The notes below the pieces were generated by a model that did not search any database, was not told the origin of the DNA, and worked only from the letters and a program-made list of their open reading frames with translations. The position numbers were made by a program, and so were the translations under genes. Below, in pieces: positions 1-9,375 of a stretch of DNA of 28,977 nt; the stretch's first letter is position 1, and every line of letters begins with the position of its first letter. This DNA comes from Aureococcus anophagefferens (lineage: Eukaryota > Sar > Pelagophyceae > Pelagomonadales > Pelagomonadaceae), in assembly GCF_000186865.1 (NCBI RefSeq), contig NW_008705582.1, positions 211,291 to 240,267 on the forward strand. The letters are read 5' to 3'.

Positions 1-46
1 TCACACACACACACACACCCACCCACCCACCCACCCACACACCACC
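1..46. repeat. CA / CCCA simple repeat
   Basis: The window opens with a dinucleotide AC run that changes into a CCCA tetranucleotide run and then a short CAC stretch. It is low-complexity DNA with no coding value, and it may continue beyond the left edge. Confidence 0.9.
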
Positions 47-1187
47 GGGGTGTTCGTGCGCCTTTGAAGTTGCCCCGTGTTTTGCTCTCACTCCGGCGAG
101 TTGATCAATCGAATTGCACGATGCCTTTTCTGGCTGGACCTGGCAGTGTTGTTGCGCATGGCTGATATGGCATCGATGTTTTTTTCCATCGATGCACTGC
201 GTTTGCTCAGTTTATGATAATCAAATGAGGATTTCGTTGCAGAAGAAACATGTAGTGTGTTGGTGGTCGGAATCACTAACGAATTTGCGGAATCAAACTG
301 CCCTCGGCATTCACTAGTCTTCTGGTTTGATCTCTGATTGATTATGTTTCTTATAACGGGCGATTCATGATTAGACAAGGTGGGTCCGTCCGACCAGCCC
401 TTGTGAAGTTTATTCAGCGGTGACGCTGGCGTCCTGACACGGCCTGGTATGATGACGGGTTCCACGTGAGTAGCTGATCGGGCTTGAATCAAGTCTCCTC
501 CGTTGCATGTCACCGTAACTTCGTTGTACCTTACATACCGGCAACTAACGCATTTTTAGGGATATCCGGCGCACCAATGAAAGAATATAAATAAGCCTTT
601 GAATCTTTCTGCCTGAAATGCTGTGTGTGGACCTTGTCGCTTGAAGTTTCCAAGCCACGGCAGCTTCTCTGCAAGACGCAGAAGAAGAACAAGAGACAGA
701 ATGAGAAATCGGTCATCAGACATTAGAAAGAGACAGTGTGTCGGATAAGCTCCATGGCTCCTCGGTAGCAAGCGAGCGCGCACAATATACTTCGAGCCGT
801 TGTGCTGCTTTTGGTAAGCTGCAGCAATCTTAGGTCGTAAGCAAAGCGTCACTTCCTCGCGCAGATTGCAAGGAGATTTCACACACCCTAGAAAGTTTTG
901 AGTGAGCGACCCAGTTTCCAGCGCTGATCCACTCATCTCTGGCACGTCAAGCTAAGATACGGGCGATACGCGCAGGATATTGAGGAATGATATGTGGCGC
1001 CCTCTGCCGTTTCGGCGCCCTCGGGACGAGGGCCACCCCCCCTCGGCCGACGCCCTCGGCCGAGGGGTTTTCCTCTCGTCCGAGGGAGCCGGGCGTCCGA
1101 GGGTCCGCTGATTGGACGACGGCGCCGACGGCCGCTGATTGGCCAAGGCACGCCTTAGGCACGCCCGGCGCGCTCAACTTGAATAGA
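47..1187. other. Intergenic stretch, no supported gene
   Basis: Several overlapping open frames exist on both strands, but none shows a recognisable domain, and their translations look like noise. Roughly 1000-1160 is markedly GC-rich with a repeated CCCTCGG/CCGAGG word that makes long Arg/Pro/Ala antisense frames. No RNA gene or convincing promoter was seen. Confidence 0.5.
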
Positions 1188-1333
1188 GAGATAGAGAGAT
1201 TTCTATTTTCATCTTCAGTGAACAGTGAACTGCATCTTGATGTTGCAGTGCACCTTACCCCACTGCGCTCCTACTGCGTATCCTGCTAGTTTTCCCTTCC
1301 CTTCCTTAATTCATTCTAATCCAGTTTCAAGTC
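1188..1333 (+). repeat. LTR-like dispersed repeat, copy 1
   Basis: This block is nearly identical to 24028-24165 in the same orientation. Copy 1 carries an extra 7-nt tandem duplication (AACAGTG) and one extra T. Both copies start at a GAGATAGAGAG word and end at a CAGTTTCAAGTC word, after which the sequences diverge completely. The pyrimidine-rich 3' half and the joining to retroelement-like coding sequence in both places suggest a piece of a long terminal repeat or leader, but no full LTR pair or primer-binding site was identified. Confidence 0.75.
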
Positions 1334-1702
1334 TTAATAGAAAAGGAAACAACCAGTCAGGGTGTAACGATCAAAGAAGACGACATCGTGCTGGATGAAG
1401 AGTCCATTCTAGAACTTAAGTCAGAGCCTCTAGAACATAAGAGGGAATATCTAAAGGCCATCATGAAGGAATTCGCCGACCTGTGCAGGAACGAGTGCTT
1501 CAGTTTGGAGGTAATCCCCGAAGAACGTTCTCCAATCAGCACCAAGATTGTGCTTAAGATCAAGCGAAAGGGAGATGGCTCCTTCGACAAGTACAAGGCA
1601 AGGTGTGTAGTGCGCGGCTTCCTCGCCACAATAGGATTGGATTTCTATGCTACTTACAGTCCAGCATCATCCATGACAACAGCACGCACTCTCATGGCCT
1701 AG
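1334..1702 (+). mobile_element. Truncated Ty1/copia reverse transcriptase
   Basis: The frame is open from the LTR-like repeat to a TAG at 1702 and translates to the N-terminal part of a copia-type reverse transcriptase. Diagnostic pieces are a REYLKAIMKEF helix, an ISTKIVLKIKRKGDGS segment, the KYKARCVVRGF motif, and a YSPASSMTTARTLMA stretch matching the family's 'APV...TIRTLLA' region. The catalytic YVDD box and the rest of the polymerase, RNase H and integrase are absent, so this is a dead fragment. It lacks a natural start codon. Family assignment is strong; activity is excluded. Confidence 0.85.
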
Positions 1703-1848
1703 GTAGCACCAGGCTCAGCGAGGTTGCACAGTCGCCGGACAGTGCACCTGCTGGATAGTAGTTTGACTGACGTCATAGCGACGTTAGGAAGCTAGTAAAC
1801 TATCCTAACTTTCTATTGAATCAGCTGCAAAGAATATAGACTGGCCTT

Positions 1849-1849
<1 letters not shown>

Positions 1850-1913
<64 letters not shown>
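1850..1913. repeat. CT/GA dinucleotide microsatellite
   Basis: An uninterrupted CT dinucleotide run of about 64 bases. It is long enough to be length-polymorphic and prone to assembly error. Confidence 0.97.
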
Positions 1914-1917
<4 letters not shown>

Positions 1918-2144
1918 CTCCATGACTATACTGTAGTACAGTACGCTACTCTACCACTACCCTACTACTATCATGCTAGTACTGTACCTACCCTAGTTAG
2001 GCCCGCCTTCCCGTTCAAGTTCCCCTTCCTTTCTAATCAGTTACTATCTTATGACCGCGCTACCGTAAGGTAGCACACTGAGCTTCCCCTCTCACCCACT
2101 GTGCTTATCCTGCTACTACGGACTGTACCTTAAAGTCAAGTTGA

Positions 2145-2164
2145 TGTACGGAACTTAGATTCTT
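2145..2164 (+). repeat. 20-bp word, inverted copy at 19161-19180
   Basis: The 20 bases starting TGTACGGAAC and ending AGATTCTT are exactly the reverse complement of 19161-19180. The match sits at the edge of repeat-like DNA in both places, so it probably marks the end of a dispersed element. Confidence 0.7.
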
Positions 2165-2190
2165 AACAGGTTATGGCGCGGGTGCGTCAG

Positions 2191-2231
2191 GTTGAAGCCC
2201 ATGTTGAAGCGCCGTTTAACATATCCCGCCG
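2191..2231 (+). repeat. 41-bp dispersed block, copy at 10063-10103
   Basis: The block begins GTTGAAGCC and ends with a 23-bp stretch (GCGCCGTTTAAC through CCCGCCG) that is identical at 10081-10103; the spacing between the two parts is also the same (18 nt). The middle differs. Immediately downstream in this copy the last 13 bases are partly repeated and then mirrored to form a palindrome. It looks like the terminus of a DNA transposon, though no transposase was found. Confidence 0.7.
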
Positions 2232-2232
2232 T

Positions 2233-2260
2233 TAACATATCCCGCCGGCGGGATATGTTA
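2233..2260. repeat. Perfect 28-bp palindrome
   Basis: Two 14-base arms (TAACATATCCCGCC and its reverse complement) abut with no spacer. The arm sequence is the same as the end of the neighbouring dispersed block, so the palindrome may be two element termini joined head to head. Confidence 0.95.
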
Positions 2261-2501
2261 GAAAATAAAAGTAAAATCAGAGTACCGGGGGAAAAGACGG
2301 TACGGGGAGGCTTGAAGGGCGTCGCGGGGTCGCAGAAGTCGTCCAAAAGGGCACCCGGCCGAAAGGCCCAGTTGCACACACGACCCAGGTTGGGCCGTTG
2401 TGGTGCTGCAGGGCGGCCATGGGCGGCGGGGTTGGTCGTAGGGATCATGGGGGGTCGTGCGCTGCGTCGGGCACGGTCGGGGTAGCGTCGGGGGGCCACT
2501 G

Positions 2502-2995
2502 CTAGGTGCTGGAGGGGCTCCCGAAGGCCTGTGGCGCCGTCGACGCGTCCGTACGCGCACTCTGGATGAGCTTCAGCTCGGGCGTGATCCAGCCGTTCTC
2601 CGTCGCGGCTACGTAGACCCGGTCAGAGCAACCTGCGCACCACCAGCCCTGGGGGTTCTTGGCCGCGAAAATGGTGAGGTAGATGCCCTTCCAGGGCCCG
2701 ATGAATCCGGTGAGCAGCGTGACGTGCGGCAGAGATGATCTCGTCGCAGTAGTGCGCGATGCGCCAGGGCTGCACCGACTTCGCGCGGTGCCGCGACAGC
2801 GCGCCCTTCTTCTTGAGCGACAGCAGCTTGCCGACGCGAAGCCGCGCGCGTTTGCGAAAGCCCTTGATCCACTTCCTCATCGACGGCGCCCGCGACGTCT
2901 TTCAACGACTTGCCGTCGGGCGGCGTCGGACGCCAGGGCCCCTTCTTCGGCGTCTTCGCCGGACGGCCTCGTTTTCCACCAATCTTTTGGGCCAT
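2502..2995 (-). pseudogene. GC-rich gene remnant with two frameshifts
   Basis: A start at 2995 gives a basic N-terminus with an AT-hook-like KRGRPAKTPKKG, followed by a KSLKDVAGAVD segment. Near 2880 the sensible reading moves to another frame (RKWIKGFRKRARLRVGK, then SVQPWRIAHYCDEIIS), and near 2730 to a third (HVTLLTGFIGPWKGIYLTIF, then NPQGWWCAGC and TENGWITPELKLI), ending at a TAG at 2502-2504. The three pieces read as one continuous protein of about 160 residues broken by two small indels. I do not recognise the family. It could be a decayed host or transposon-borne gene, or a gene damaged by sequencing errors in GC-rich DNA; introns fit poorly because nothing is missing at the joins. 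Confidence 0.55.
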
Positions 2996-3110
2996 CGCCG
3001 GGCTGCCTCCCGTGTGTGTATCTGGTCCGTGTGTGCAACCGGGTCGGCACTTCTAGCCTGGTAACAAGTTAGATAACGCTCCCGCGAGTCTCATAACAGT
3101 CTTAACGACC

Positions 3111-5715
3111 ATGGTAGCGGGACCCTTGGGCACGGGTGCACCCCCCCTCGTCAAGCATATAGCTCGAAAGAAACGAAAGCCGCGTCGGTTACATACGTGG
3201 ACCGCAGAGCTTCTGATGGACGCTTTGCGTGATAAATTTGCGACACAATCGAACTCGGTGAGACGCGCTTTTCGCGAAGTTGCCCAGCCCGGGTGCAGCG
3301 CGGTGCCATAATAGTGTGCTTGGCATCAGCGCAGCAAGTTTACATTATAGGCAAGATCGGATTACCAAAACGCAAATCCGACGGCTACTGCACAATCTGA
3401 ACCTCGTGGGTGTGGGTCCAAAGGTCGTAACGGAGCTGTTTGATTTGATAGATATCGACAAAAATGGTTCGATCGATTACCGTGAGTTTAGAGTTGCGTT
3501 TGGAGAGGGCATATGCGGCGGTGGTTACGAAGGTATGGATGTTTTTCGTGGCGAAGAGTCACACCTGGCGAATGTGGCAAGTCGAAGCCTGCGTAATGGG
3601 CTAAGGGAAATGGAACTTGAGTCGGCAGTATCGGAGTTACGCGCGCGGATGGCGACGCAACACATGAAAGTTCGAACAGCGTTTCGTGCATTGGATCGCG
3701 ATAGCTCTGGAACACTGGAGAAGGATGAGCTCCTCTCGCTGTTGGAAAATTATCATATTAAGCTGAGTGAAGCCGACATGGACCGTTTAATGGCTATGAT
3801 TGACACTGATGGCTCGGGGAAGATTTCCTATCGCGAATTTAATGACTACTTCGGCGCTGATATTGCTGGTGGCAAGTTTGAGAATGGCGGTGGCATGGAA
3901 TCGGCCCTAGCAACTGCAGAGGAAAAGCGCGCAGAGAAGCACGAGGAGATTCGCAAGGAGCGTAGCTATAATTATCACAAGAATTGGACAACCATCGACT
4001 TCATGAATGCCATGGAGACGATATTGATGACACGTGCTCGGACTGTCAGGCGAATTTTTCGCGTCGCAGACAACGATAAATCGGGCTGCATCGACGCAAG
4101 AGAGTGGCATGCCGCACTGCGCCAACTGAACCTCGAGATGTCACCTGTAAAGGCGAAGGAGTTTTTCGACGCATTGGATAAGGATGGCGACGGCCACATC
4201 AACTATCGCGAATTTGTCAACGCATTCGGGGACATTGTCGCAGGCTACCGTGACACGGGAATAATGACCGCACACCTGATTCGCCAAGAAAAACGAAAGA
4301 AAGAATTTGGAAATGCATTGCGTCAGCCGTGCCATGTGCCCAAGGTACCACGCTACACGGTAAAGCAGATCAAGGAGTTAGTTGCGAGGCGCCTCGGTGG
4401 CAAGTACAAGTCTGCTTGTGCAGCGTTCCGTAACATCGACATGGATAAGGGCGGTTGTCTCGACAAGAGTGAATTACGAGATTTCATCAAAACCCTTAAC
4501 GTCGAGCTTGTCGAAGAGGACTATGAAATGCTGTATCGCGAACTTGACTGTGATAACAGTGGCAGTATCAACTACGAGGAATTCCTTTATTGGTTTGGTG
4601 AAGCAATCTGTGGCGCGCCTTGGCAGGTAAGTGAATCTACAGGCCTATGCACGGCAGGTGTACCGCACGCGGTCAACAGCGCACCCAGGCCCACACTTTT
4701 GTCCGTAAAGGAAGCTCTGCGATTATTGCATCTCAAGCTCACAGAAACTTCGACTTCAGTTAACAAGGTGTTCAAACGCTACAATAAGGGTCGAGCCACT
4801 AAGCTTTCTAGGAGGCAATTCAAGCTCATGTTTGACAATTATCACCTCCATGTAAGCGACGAGCGAGTTGTGGAGATAATCAAATATGTTCAGAGTAGCC
4901 ACGGTGATCTTCCTGTCGACGGAATTGGCGTCAGCTTCGCCCTCTTTGTGAAGGAGTTCGGGAAATCGATCGCAGGCGAGGCATTTGTTGGTGTAGCGGA
5001 CCAAAACCCAGGATCTGCAGAATTATGCAAAGTGCCGAAACCTACGCCCAAGTGCACTGCCAAAGAGGCACGCGCCATGCTTATAACGAAACTTGTCACG
5101 AACTTCAAGCATAATCGAACGGCTTTCACGAGGTTCAACCTCGCGCGCGATCATGCAATGACTAAGGATGAGCTGCGCTATGCCCTCACGCACTATCATA
5201 TCCACCTTGATGATGCCGAATTCGACAAGTTTGTCAGCGAATTCGACGAAGATGGCAATGGCACTATTGATTTTCGTGAATTTATTTCAGTCGTTGGCGC
5301 TGAAGTGAGCGGCACCCAAGACAATGGCCTCAGTGTCACAATGCAGGCAGCCGACGACCGTCAGAAGAAGAGACTCAGGGACCTACATAAAGAGCTCGAG
5401 CATCACGACTTTGAGCACTCGGAGTCGGAGTCTGAATCAGAGATTGACGAGGAAGGCCGTCATCACCATTATCACGTGCACCATCACAAGGGTGACAGGC
5501 GCCTCCCCGAGGGTCAGCAATACCACACGCCCGCGGACGAGACATTTGAGCGACCCGAATCTCAGGGATCCACGGCCTATCACAAGTGTCCCATTGATGG
5601 CAACCTTGCCCTTCTTGACGCCAAGACACGTCACAACCTTCAAATTGCCATAAGGCTTGCCAACCAAGAAGCTGTGCTCGGGAGTGATGGGCAGGTGCAA
5701 CCGCACATTAGCTAG
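3111..5715 (+). CDS. Multi-EF-hand calcium-binding protein (848 aa, 2 exons)
   Basis: Exons are 3111-3292 and 3351-5715, split by a 58-nt GT-AG intron in phase 2; the join restores the first EF-hand module. The protein has six modules of about 120 residues, each an introductory helix ending in a V/A-R-x-x-F pattern plus a pair of EF-hands. Canonical 12-residue loops start near residues 95 (DIDKNGSIDYRE), 176, 212, 301, 337, 424, 460 and 693 (DEDGNGTIDFRE), 36 residues apart within each pair. The first hand (QDRITK), both hands of module 5 and the first hand of module 6 lack the acidic ligands, so eight of twelve sites should bind calcium. The C-terminus is acidic (SESESESEIDEE) and then His-rich (HHHYHVHHH). 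There is no signal peptide or membrane segment. The family of long EF-hand-pair proteins is common in flagellated protists; a flagellar or cytoskeletal role is possible but unproven. Confidence 0.9.
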
Positions 5716-6294
5716 ACGACGTCAGCAGGCGCTTTTAGCATCCCGGCTAGTAAAAGCAACTAAAAAGGCCACTATATTCTGGAATGTTGCCAGCGAAGCG
5801 CCCACTAAAACTCTTCATCGTAGACATTGGCGGAATCCGCCTGCGCGCCGCATTCAACGTGCTACCTCAGAGCCTCTCATTGTCACCCACCGCTGATTTT
5901 CCGGGCGGAAACACGAGAAATAGCGGCTAGGCCGAGCACTGCCGGGGCTGGGCGTCACCCTCACACTAGTCCCCGGTGTCGCCCGCCGGGATAGAATTCT
6001 AGAAGGGCACCACCAGCGGAGCCAGGGGCCGGTGGCTGGGGGTTGTGATCGACTCTGCCTGCATACTCCGGTTAATTCGGGTCTGCGGCAGCCACTATCC
6101 TAACCAAGGTGGAAAGCAGAAGTTTTCTAGGCGCCAGTCGCGCGGTGGGGACTATGTGCGTTTAGCCAGCCGCCCCGGGATATTTCCCGGGTCGATTGGG
6201 CCATAAAGGTAGAGAGTTTTCCCTAGTTAGAGAAATATGAGAGTATCCCTAGTTAGGCCCCTCCTCTCTCCCCTTGTTCTTTAATTCTCCACGG
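5716..6294. other. Intergenic stretch downstream of the EF-hand gene
   Basis: No gene was found; open frames are short and unrecognisable. A short hairpin lies at 6174-6191 (CCCGGGA arms, 4-nt loop). Near 6249 there is a CCCTAGTTAGGCCC word also seen near 1993, again suggesting repeat-derived DNA. The 3' UTR and polyadenylation site of the EF-hand gene should lie in the first part but have no clear signal. Confidence 0.5.
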
Positions 6295-6475
6295 CCCGCC
6301 CTGCCCTACCCTCCTCCGTCCCCGCTGAGGTGGCTGCGCCACAAGCGCGGTCCGTCGGCCTTCATTCTGGCACCTTTAATTGAAACTGAGCTCAGCCTCA
6401 CCCTTGAGGGAGGAGTTTACTCTGCTTCCTTTAGCTCAGGCTAGTGGGAGATACGAAAGGCCAAGTGGACGGAAA
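6295..6475 (+). repeat. Duplicated block B, copy 1
   Basis: This block aligns with 7327-7502 at high identity with a few small indels, beginning CCCGCCCTGCCC and ending at a shared 25-bp word that closes with GGACGGAAA. In copy 2 the corresponding frame gives a Pro/Ala-rich segment (DEAPALPDPPPAEVAAPSKR), so the block may derive from a coding linker of a retroelement. Copy 1 is frame-disrupted. Confidence 0.85.
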
Positions 6476-6502
6476 TTGCATTTACGGCAGTACAATATGT
6501 TT
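6473..6502 (+). repeat. 30-bp segment, inverted relative to 7500-7529
   Basis: These 30 bases, beginning AAATTGCATT and ending AATATGTTT, are the exact reverse complement of 7500-7529. The sequence on the left of both is the same (…GTGGACGG), so the segment has flipped in place between two direct copies. The flip points sit in a short GGAAA/TTTCC inverted repeat. Confidence 0.95.
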
Positions 6503-6514
6503 CCGGTAACGAGT

Positions 6515-6629
6515 TAGTGAGTTTAGACCACCTATCATCATCCAGCTAAATAAAACTGCTGGTTGTGGTGGTCCTCTCCCAGCTCGCCGCTTCCCCGGGG
6601 TCCGGGGTGGCGCGGCTTATATTTTTTGG
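6515..6629 (+). repeat. Duplicated block A, copy 1 (115 bp)
   Basis: The block from TAGTGAGTTTAG to ATATTTTTTGG is identical base for base to 7177-7291. The perfect identity implies a recent duplication or gene conversion. It flanks the unknown ORF directly on the left. Confidence 0.97.
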
Positions 6630-6634
6630 GTCAT

Positions 6635-7408
6635 ATGGTTTCTCCTAACATCCAAGAGTTGGGTTTGAGTGATAAGTTGCTGGAGCATTATATGAAGGAG
6701 GTGGGTGAAATGGCCGTGGGTATTTTGGATGGCAAGCCTTTCGACTCACCCATCCATATGGGCATACTCCTGACTTGTATGTTTGAAATTCTACCCTATG
6801 ATGACTCTGATAAATCAGAGTTCTCTCAGGAAAGGTTTCACAGTTACATGAGCAAACTTAACGACGAGATAATCGAGGAGAGACGCATAGAGGAGCCCCT
6901 TGAGCCCGAGCCACCGAACCAGACGCTGGTGCAGATTCAAAAGACTCTGGGTCAGGTGGTGGGTCAATTGAATGAGTTACAAAGCTCAGTTATGGGGATT
7001 TCTCGCAAAGTCCAACGGCATGATGAAATTCTTAATAGCCGTGGGGCCGCTGACCGAAGCCGGGTTAAAGACCGGAGTTTTGAATGCCCTGATCCCAAAT
7101 ATACATCCTTGCAAATTTGCTTGGGGGGGGAGAGGGAGCCGGCATTAGACCGGAGTATAGTTTTCACACCTTTGGATAGTGAGTTTAGACCACCTATCAT
7201 CATCCAGCTAAATAAAACTGCTGGTTGTGGTGGTCCTCTCCCAGCTCGCCGCTTCCCCGGGGTCCGGGGTGGCGCGGCTTATATTTTTTGGCCCGCCCAC
7301 CACCCTCCTTCGGCACAGATGAAGCACCCGCCCTGCCCGACCCTCCTCCGGCTGAGGTGGCTGCGCCATCCAAGCGCGGTCCGTCGGCCTTCATCCTGGC
7401 ATATTTAA
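6635..7408 (+). CDS. Unrecognised ORF between identical repeats; possible retroelement gag-like protein
   Basis: The first ATG inside the unique part is at 6635, although the frame is already open from 6563 through block A. The unique part (to about 7176) encodes about 180 residues: a helical N-terminal part (SPNIQELGLSDKLLEHYMKE), an EIIEERRIEEPLEPEPP acidic linker and a QTLVQIQKTLGQVVGQL heptad-like segment that should form a coiled coil. The frame then runs through block A into low-complexity sequence and stops at 7408, so its natural C-terminus is probably in a different frame. An N-terminal globular part plus coiled coil plus Pro-rich tail would suit a structural or gag-like protein, but no zinc knuckle or protease is intact and I do not recognise the family. 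Confidence 0.45.
   Translation: MVSPNIQELGLSDKLLEHYMKEVGEMAVGILDGKPFDSPIHMGILLTCMFEILPYDDSDKSEFSQERFHSYMSKLNDEIIEERRIEEPLEPEPPNQTLVQIQKTLGQVVGQLNELQSSVMGISRKVQRHDEILNSRGAADRSRVKDRSFECPDPKYTSLQICLGGEREPALDRSIVFTPLDSEFRPPIIIQLNKTAGCGGPLPARRFPGVRGGAAYIFWPAHHPPSAQMKHPPCPTLLRLRWLRHPSAVRRPSSWHI
7177..7291 (+). repeat. Duplicated block A, copy 2 (115 bp)
   Basis: Identical to 6515-6629. Here the block is followed directly by block B copy 2, whereas in copy 1 block B lies on its left. The order along the DNA is B, inverted 30-mer, A, unique ORF, A, B. Confidence 0.97.
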
Positions 7409-7529
7409 TTGAAACTGAGCTCAACCTCCCCTCGAGGGAGGATCTTACTTGCTTCCTTTAGCTCAGGCTAGTGGGAGATACGAAAGGCCAAGTGGACGGA
7501 AACATATTGTACTGCCGTAAATGCAATTT
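7327..7529 (+). repeat. Duplicated block B, copy 2, with the 30-bp segment
   Basis: The counterpart of 6295-6502. The last 30 bases (7500-7529) are inverted with respect to copy 1. In this copy one frame across the inverted part gives a short ILYCRKCNFYDSE, which has a CxxC that could be the start of a zinc knuckle, so this is probably the original orientation. The PP2C start codon lies 33 bases beyond. Confidence 0.85.
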
Positions 7530-7561
7530 CTACGATTCTGAATGATTGCAAACCGTAGCCT

Positions 7562-9086
7562 ATGGGAGCTTCAGTGTCCACCGCCCTTGAGAAAGAGGCG
7601 CCATCGTCCGCCATTGGAGACCGGCGGCCGCGGGGAAAGAGACATAGTGAAGTCCATCTGCATCCCTCAGACCAAGAATTATTTGATCAAACTTTCACAG
7701 CGGATGCAATATCTTCTTGCTTCTTGGGCGCTGGTGAGATACGTGGTCGGCTCACGAAGTCCCCTGCGCGGCATATATTTATGAGCGCGGATCGTTCATG
7801 CACTTATGCTGCACTTATGTTTCGAGGACTCTACCCTGACCAGATGCAAAAACCCTGCCAAGATTCTTATGTGATCAACGAGGCTCTGTTTTCAGGTCGT
7901 GAAAAGACAGCGCACTGGTTTATGATTTTTGATGGGCACGGATCCAGTGGACATGAATGCGCATGGTATTGTCGGGACAATATGGAGCATGTTGCCGATA
8001 AGATCCTAGAGCAGGAACCTTTGATTTCAATTCCTGATCTTCTTGTCAAAACAAACGAGACAATGAACGAGCAGCTCCATAGTAACTTCCAGATCCATTC
8101 AGAAGACTCCGGCAGCACAGCTGTTTCTGTCCTGACTGTCGATACAACCTTGTACTGCTCGAATGTTGGTGACTCACGTTCTATCCTTGGCGTGCGCAAC
8201 TCCCAAGGCAAAGCAACCTCGCCGTGTCGAAGTCCAATGTAGTAAGCGTTACAGAATATCCAGGTGGTAGCACAGCCATTGTCCATAGATCAAACGCTCT
8301 ATCGCGCGGACGAGCGGCGACGTGTTCTCGACATGGGTGGGCGCGTCATGTCCATCGGGCAGATTGAAGGTCGAGTGTCGATGAGTTATAATTTTGAATG
8401 TGAGTTAGGTGATGAGATTGATCAAAATGGTGACCCGCCACGGATCTGGCTACCTGAGAAGTATGAACCTGGCTGTGCTTTCTCCCGTAGCCTCGGTGAC
8501 AAGACAGCCGAGGTTGTCGGGTGCATCGCAACACCCGAAATTGTGGCACACGAGCTCACAGATAGAGACGTTCTATGTGTGATTGCCTCGGATGGAGTCT
8601 GGGAATTCCTTACCAACCAAAATGTTGTAGATATCTGCTTGGTCGCTTCAGATCCGCATTGCGCTCGCGTCGAGTGTGATGCCCTGATGCTGATGACAAA
8701 CGTGTTTTAGGTACACTGCATGCCATAGGATTATCGCGAAAGCGTACCAGGAATGGTATGAACAAGAGGAACGCATCGATGATATATCTGTCGTTGTCAT
8801 GTTCTTTGGCAAATACGCTGTTCAGCTGGATAGCATAGCACATTTACAATCGGAAAAAAAGCAACGTTCAAAACGAGGCTCGCACGTCAAGCCGAATGTC
8901 AATGATGCAGGAGAGCCAATGACGCCAACTGGGCTTAGAACTGGGGGAAAAACTCGTCGAGGGAGTTTTTCACGTCTCAGCTTTTCAAAGGCCAAAAGCA
9001 AGGTTGAAGATACTGGAAACACTGACGACCTCGAGGAGGCTGTAGCGCGGGCAGTTCACCTGCTTCAAGGAGACGGGGGGGCATGA
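7562..9086 (+). CDS. PP2C-family protein serine/threonine phosphatase (472 aa, 3 exons)
   Basis: Metal-dependent phosphatase of the PPM family that removes phosphate from Ser/Thr. Proposed exons are 7562-8212, 8264-8673 and 8729-9086. The second intron (55 nt) is GT-AG; the first (51 nt) is best read as GC-AG, giving NSQGK joined to VVAQPLSIDQT, which matches the usual spacing in the family. All core motifs are present: FDGHGSSGHE (D124), SGSTA, GDSRSIL, LSIDQTLYRADE, SRSLGD (D296), ASDGVWEFL (D327) and IDDISVVVMFF (D371/D372), so the enzyme should be active. The start MGASVS fits an N-myristoylation signal, implying membrane attachment, as in several protist PP2Cs. A basic Ser-rich tail of about 95 residues follows the domain. 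The start codon lies just downstream of a repeat block, so its promoter may be repeat-derived. Confidence 0.92.
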
Positions 9087-9375
9087 GTAGGTGCTGGCAC
9101 GATCCTTGACAACTGAGAAGCAGCCAGTATATTGCTAGGCCTCACACGCAGCTGTCGTAGCCTGAGCTGTCTATCCAGCTGTGGGAAGTGCCCGCTGATG
9201 TGCACCGATGAGCCAGCTACAAGAAGCACATCAAAGAACAAACCAATAATCTTGATTTTAAATCTGGGCCTTCCCCTTCGAACTGTGAACCAGCGTGTCG
9301 TACGGTGGCACCACTCGCAGCCGAGCAGCAAGTACCACGCTCTAGTGTGTTAGCGAGCGCAACACTTTAACGCCA
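9087..9375. other. Intergenic stretch after the PP2C gene
   Basis: No gene or repeat was recognised. An AAATC-rich, ATAATCTTGATTTTAAATC-like AT patch near 9240-9265 could be part of the 3' UTR. Confidence 0.4.

Larger units (their letters stand above)
1703..2190. other. Non-coding stretch with CT microsatellite
   Basis: No gene was found. The stretch contains the CT tract at 1850-1913, many short palindromic TAGTAC/GTACTA words around 1925-1990, and a pyrimidine-rich part near 2010-2110 that loosely resembles the LTR-like repeat (a TTATCCTGCTA word is shared in spirit with TATCCTGCTAG there). A 20-bp word at 2145-2164 recurs inverted at 19161-19180. Confidence 0.5.

Noticed and set aside
1334..1702. 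Active copia retrotransposon
   Set aside because: Only the first part of the reverse transcriptase is left; no catalytic YVDD, integrase, protease or LTR pair is present.
8242..8263. 22-nt GTAAGC…CCAG intron in the PP2C gene
   Set aside because: Too short to splice compared with 40-84 nt elsewhere, and the join produces a stop codon in the needed frame.
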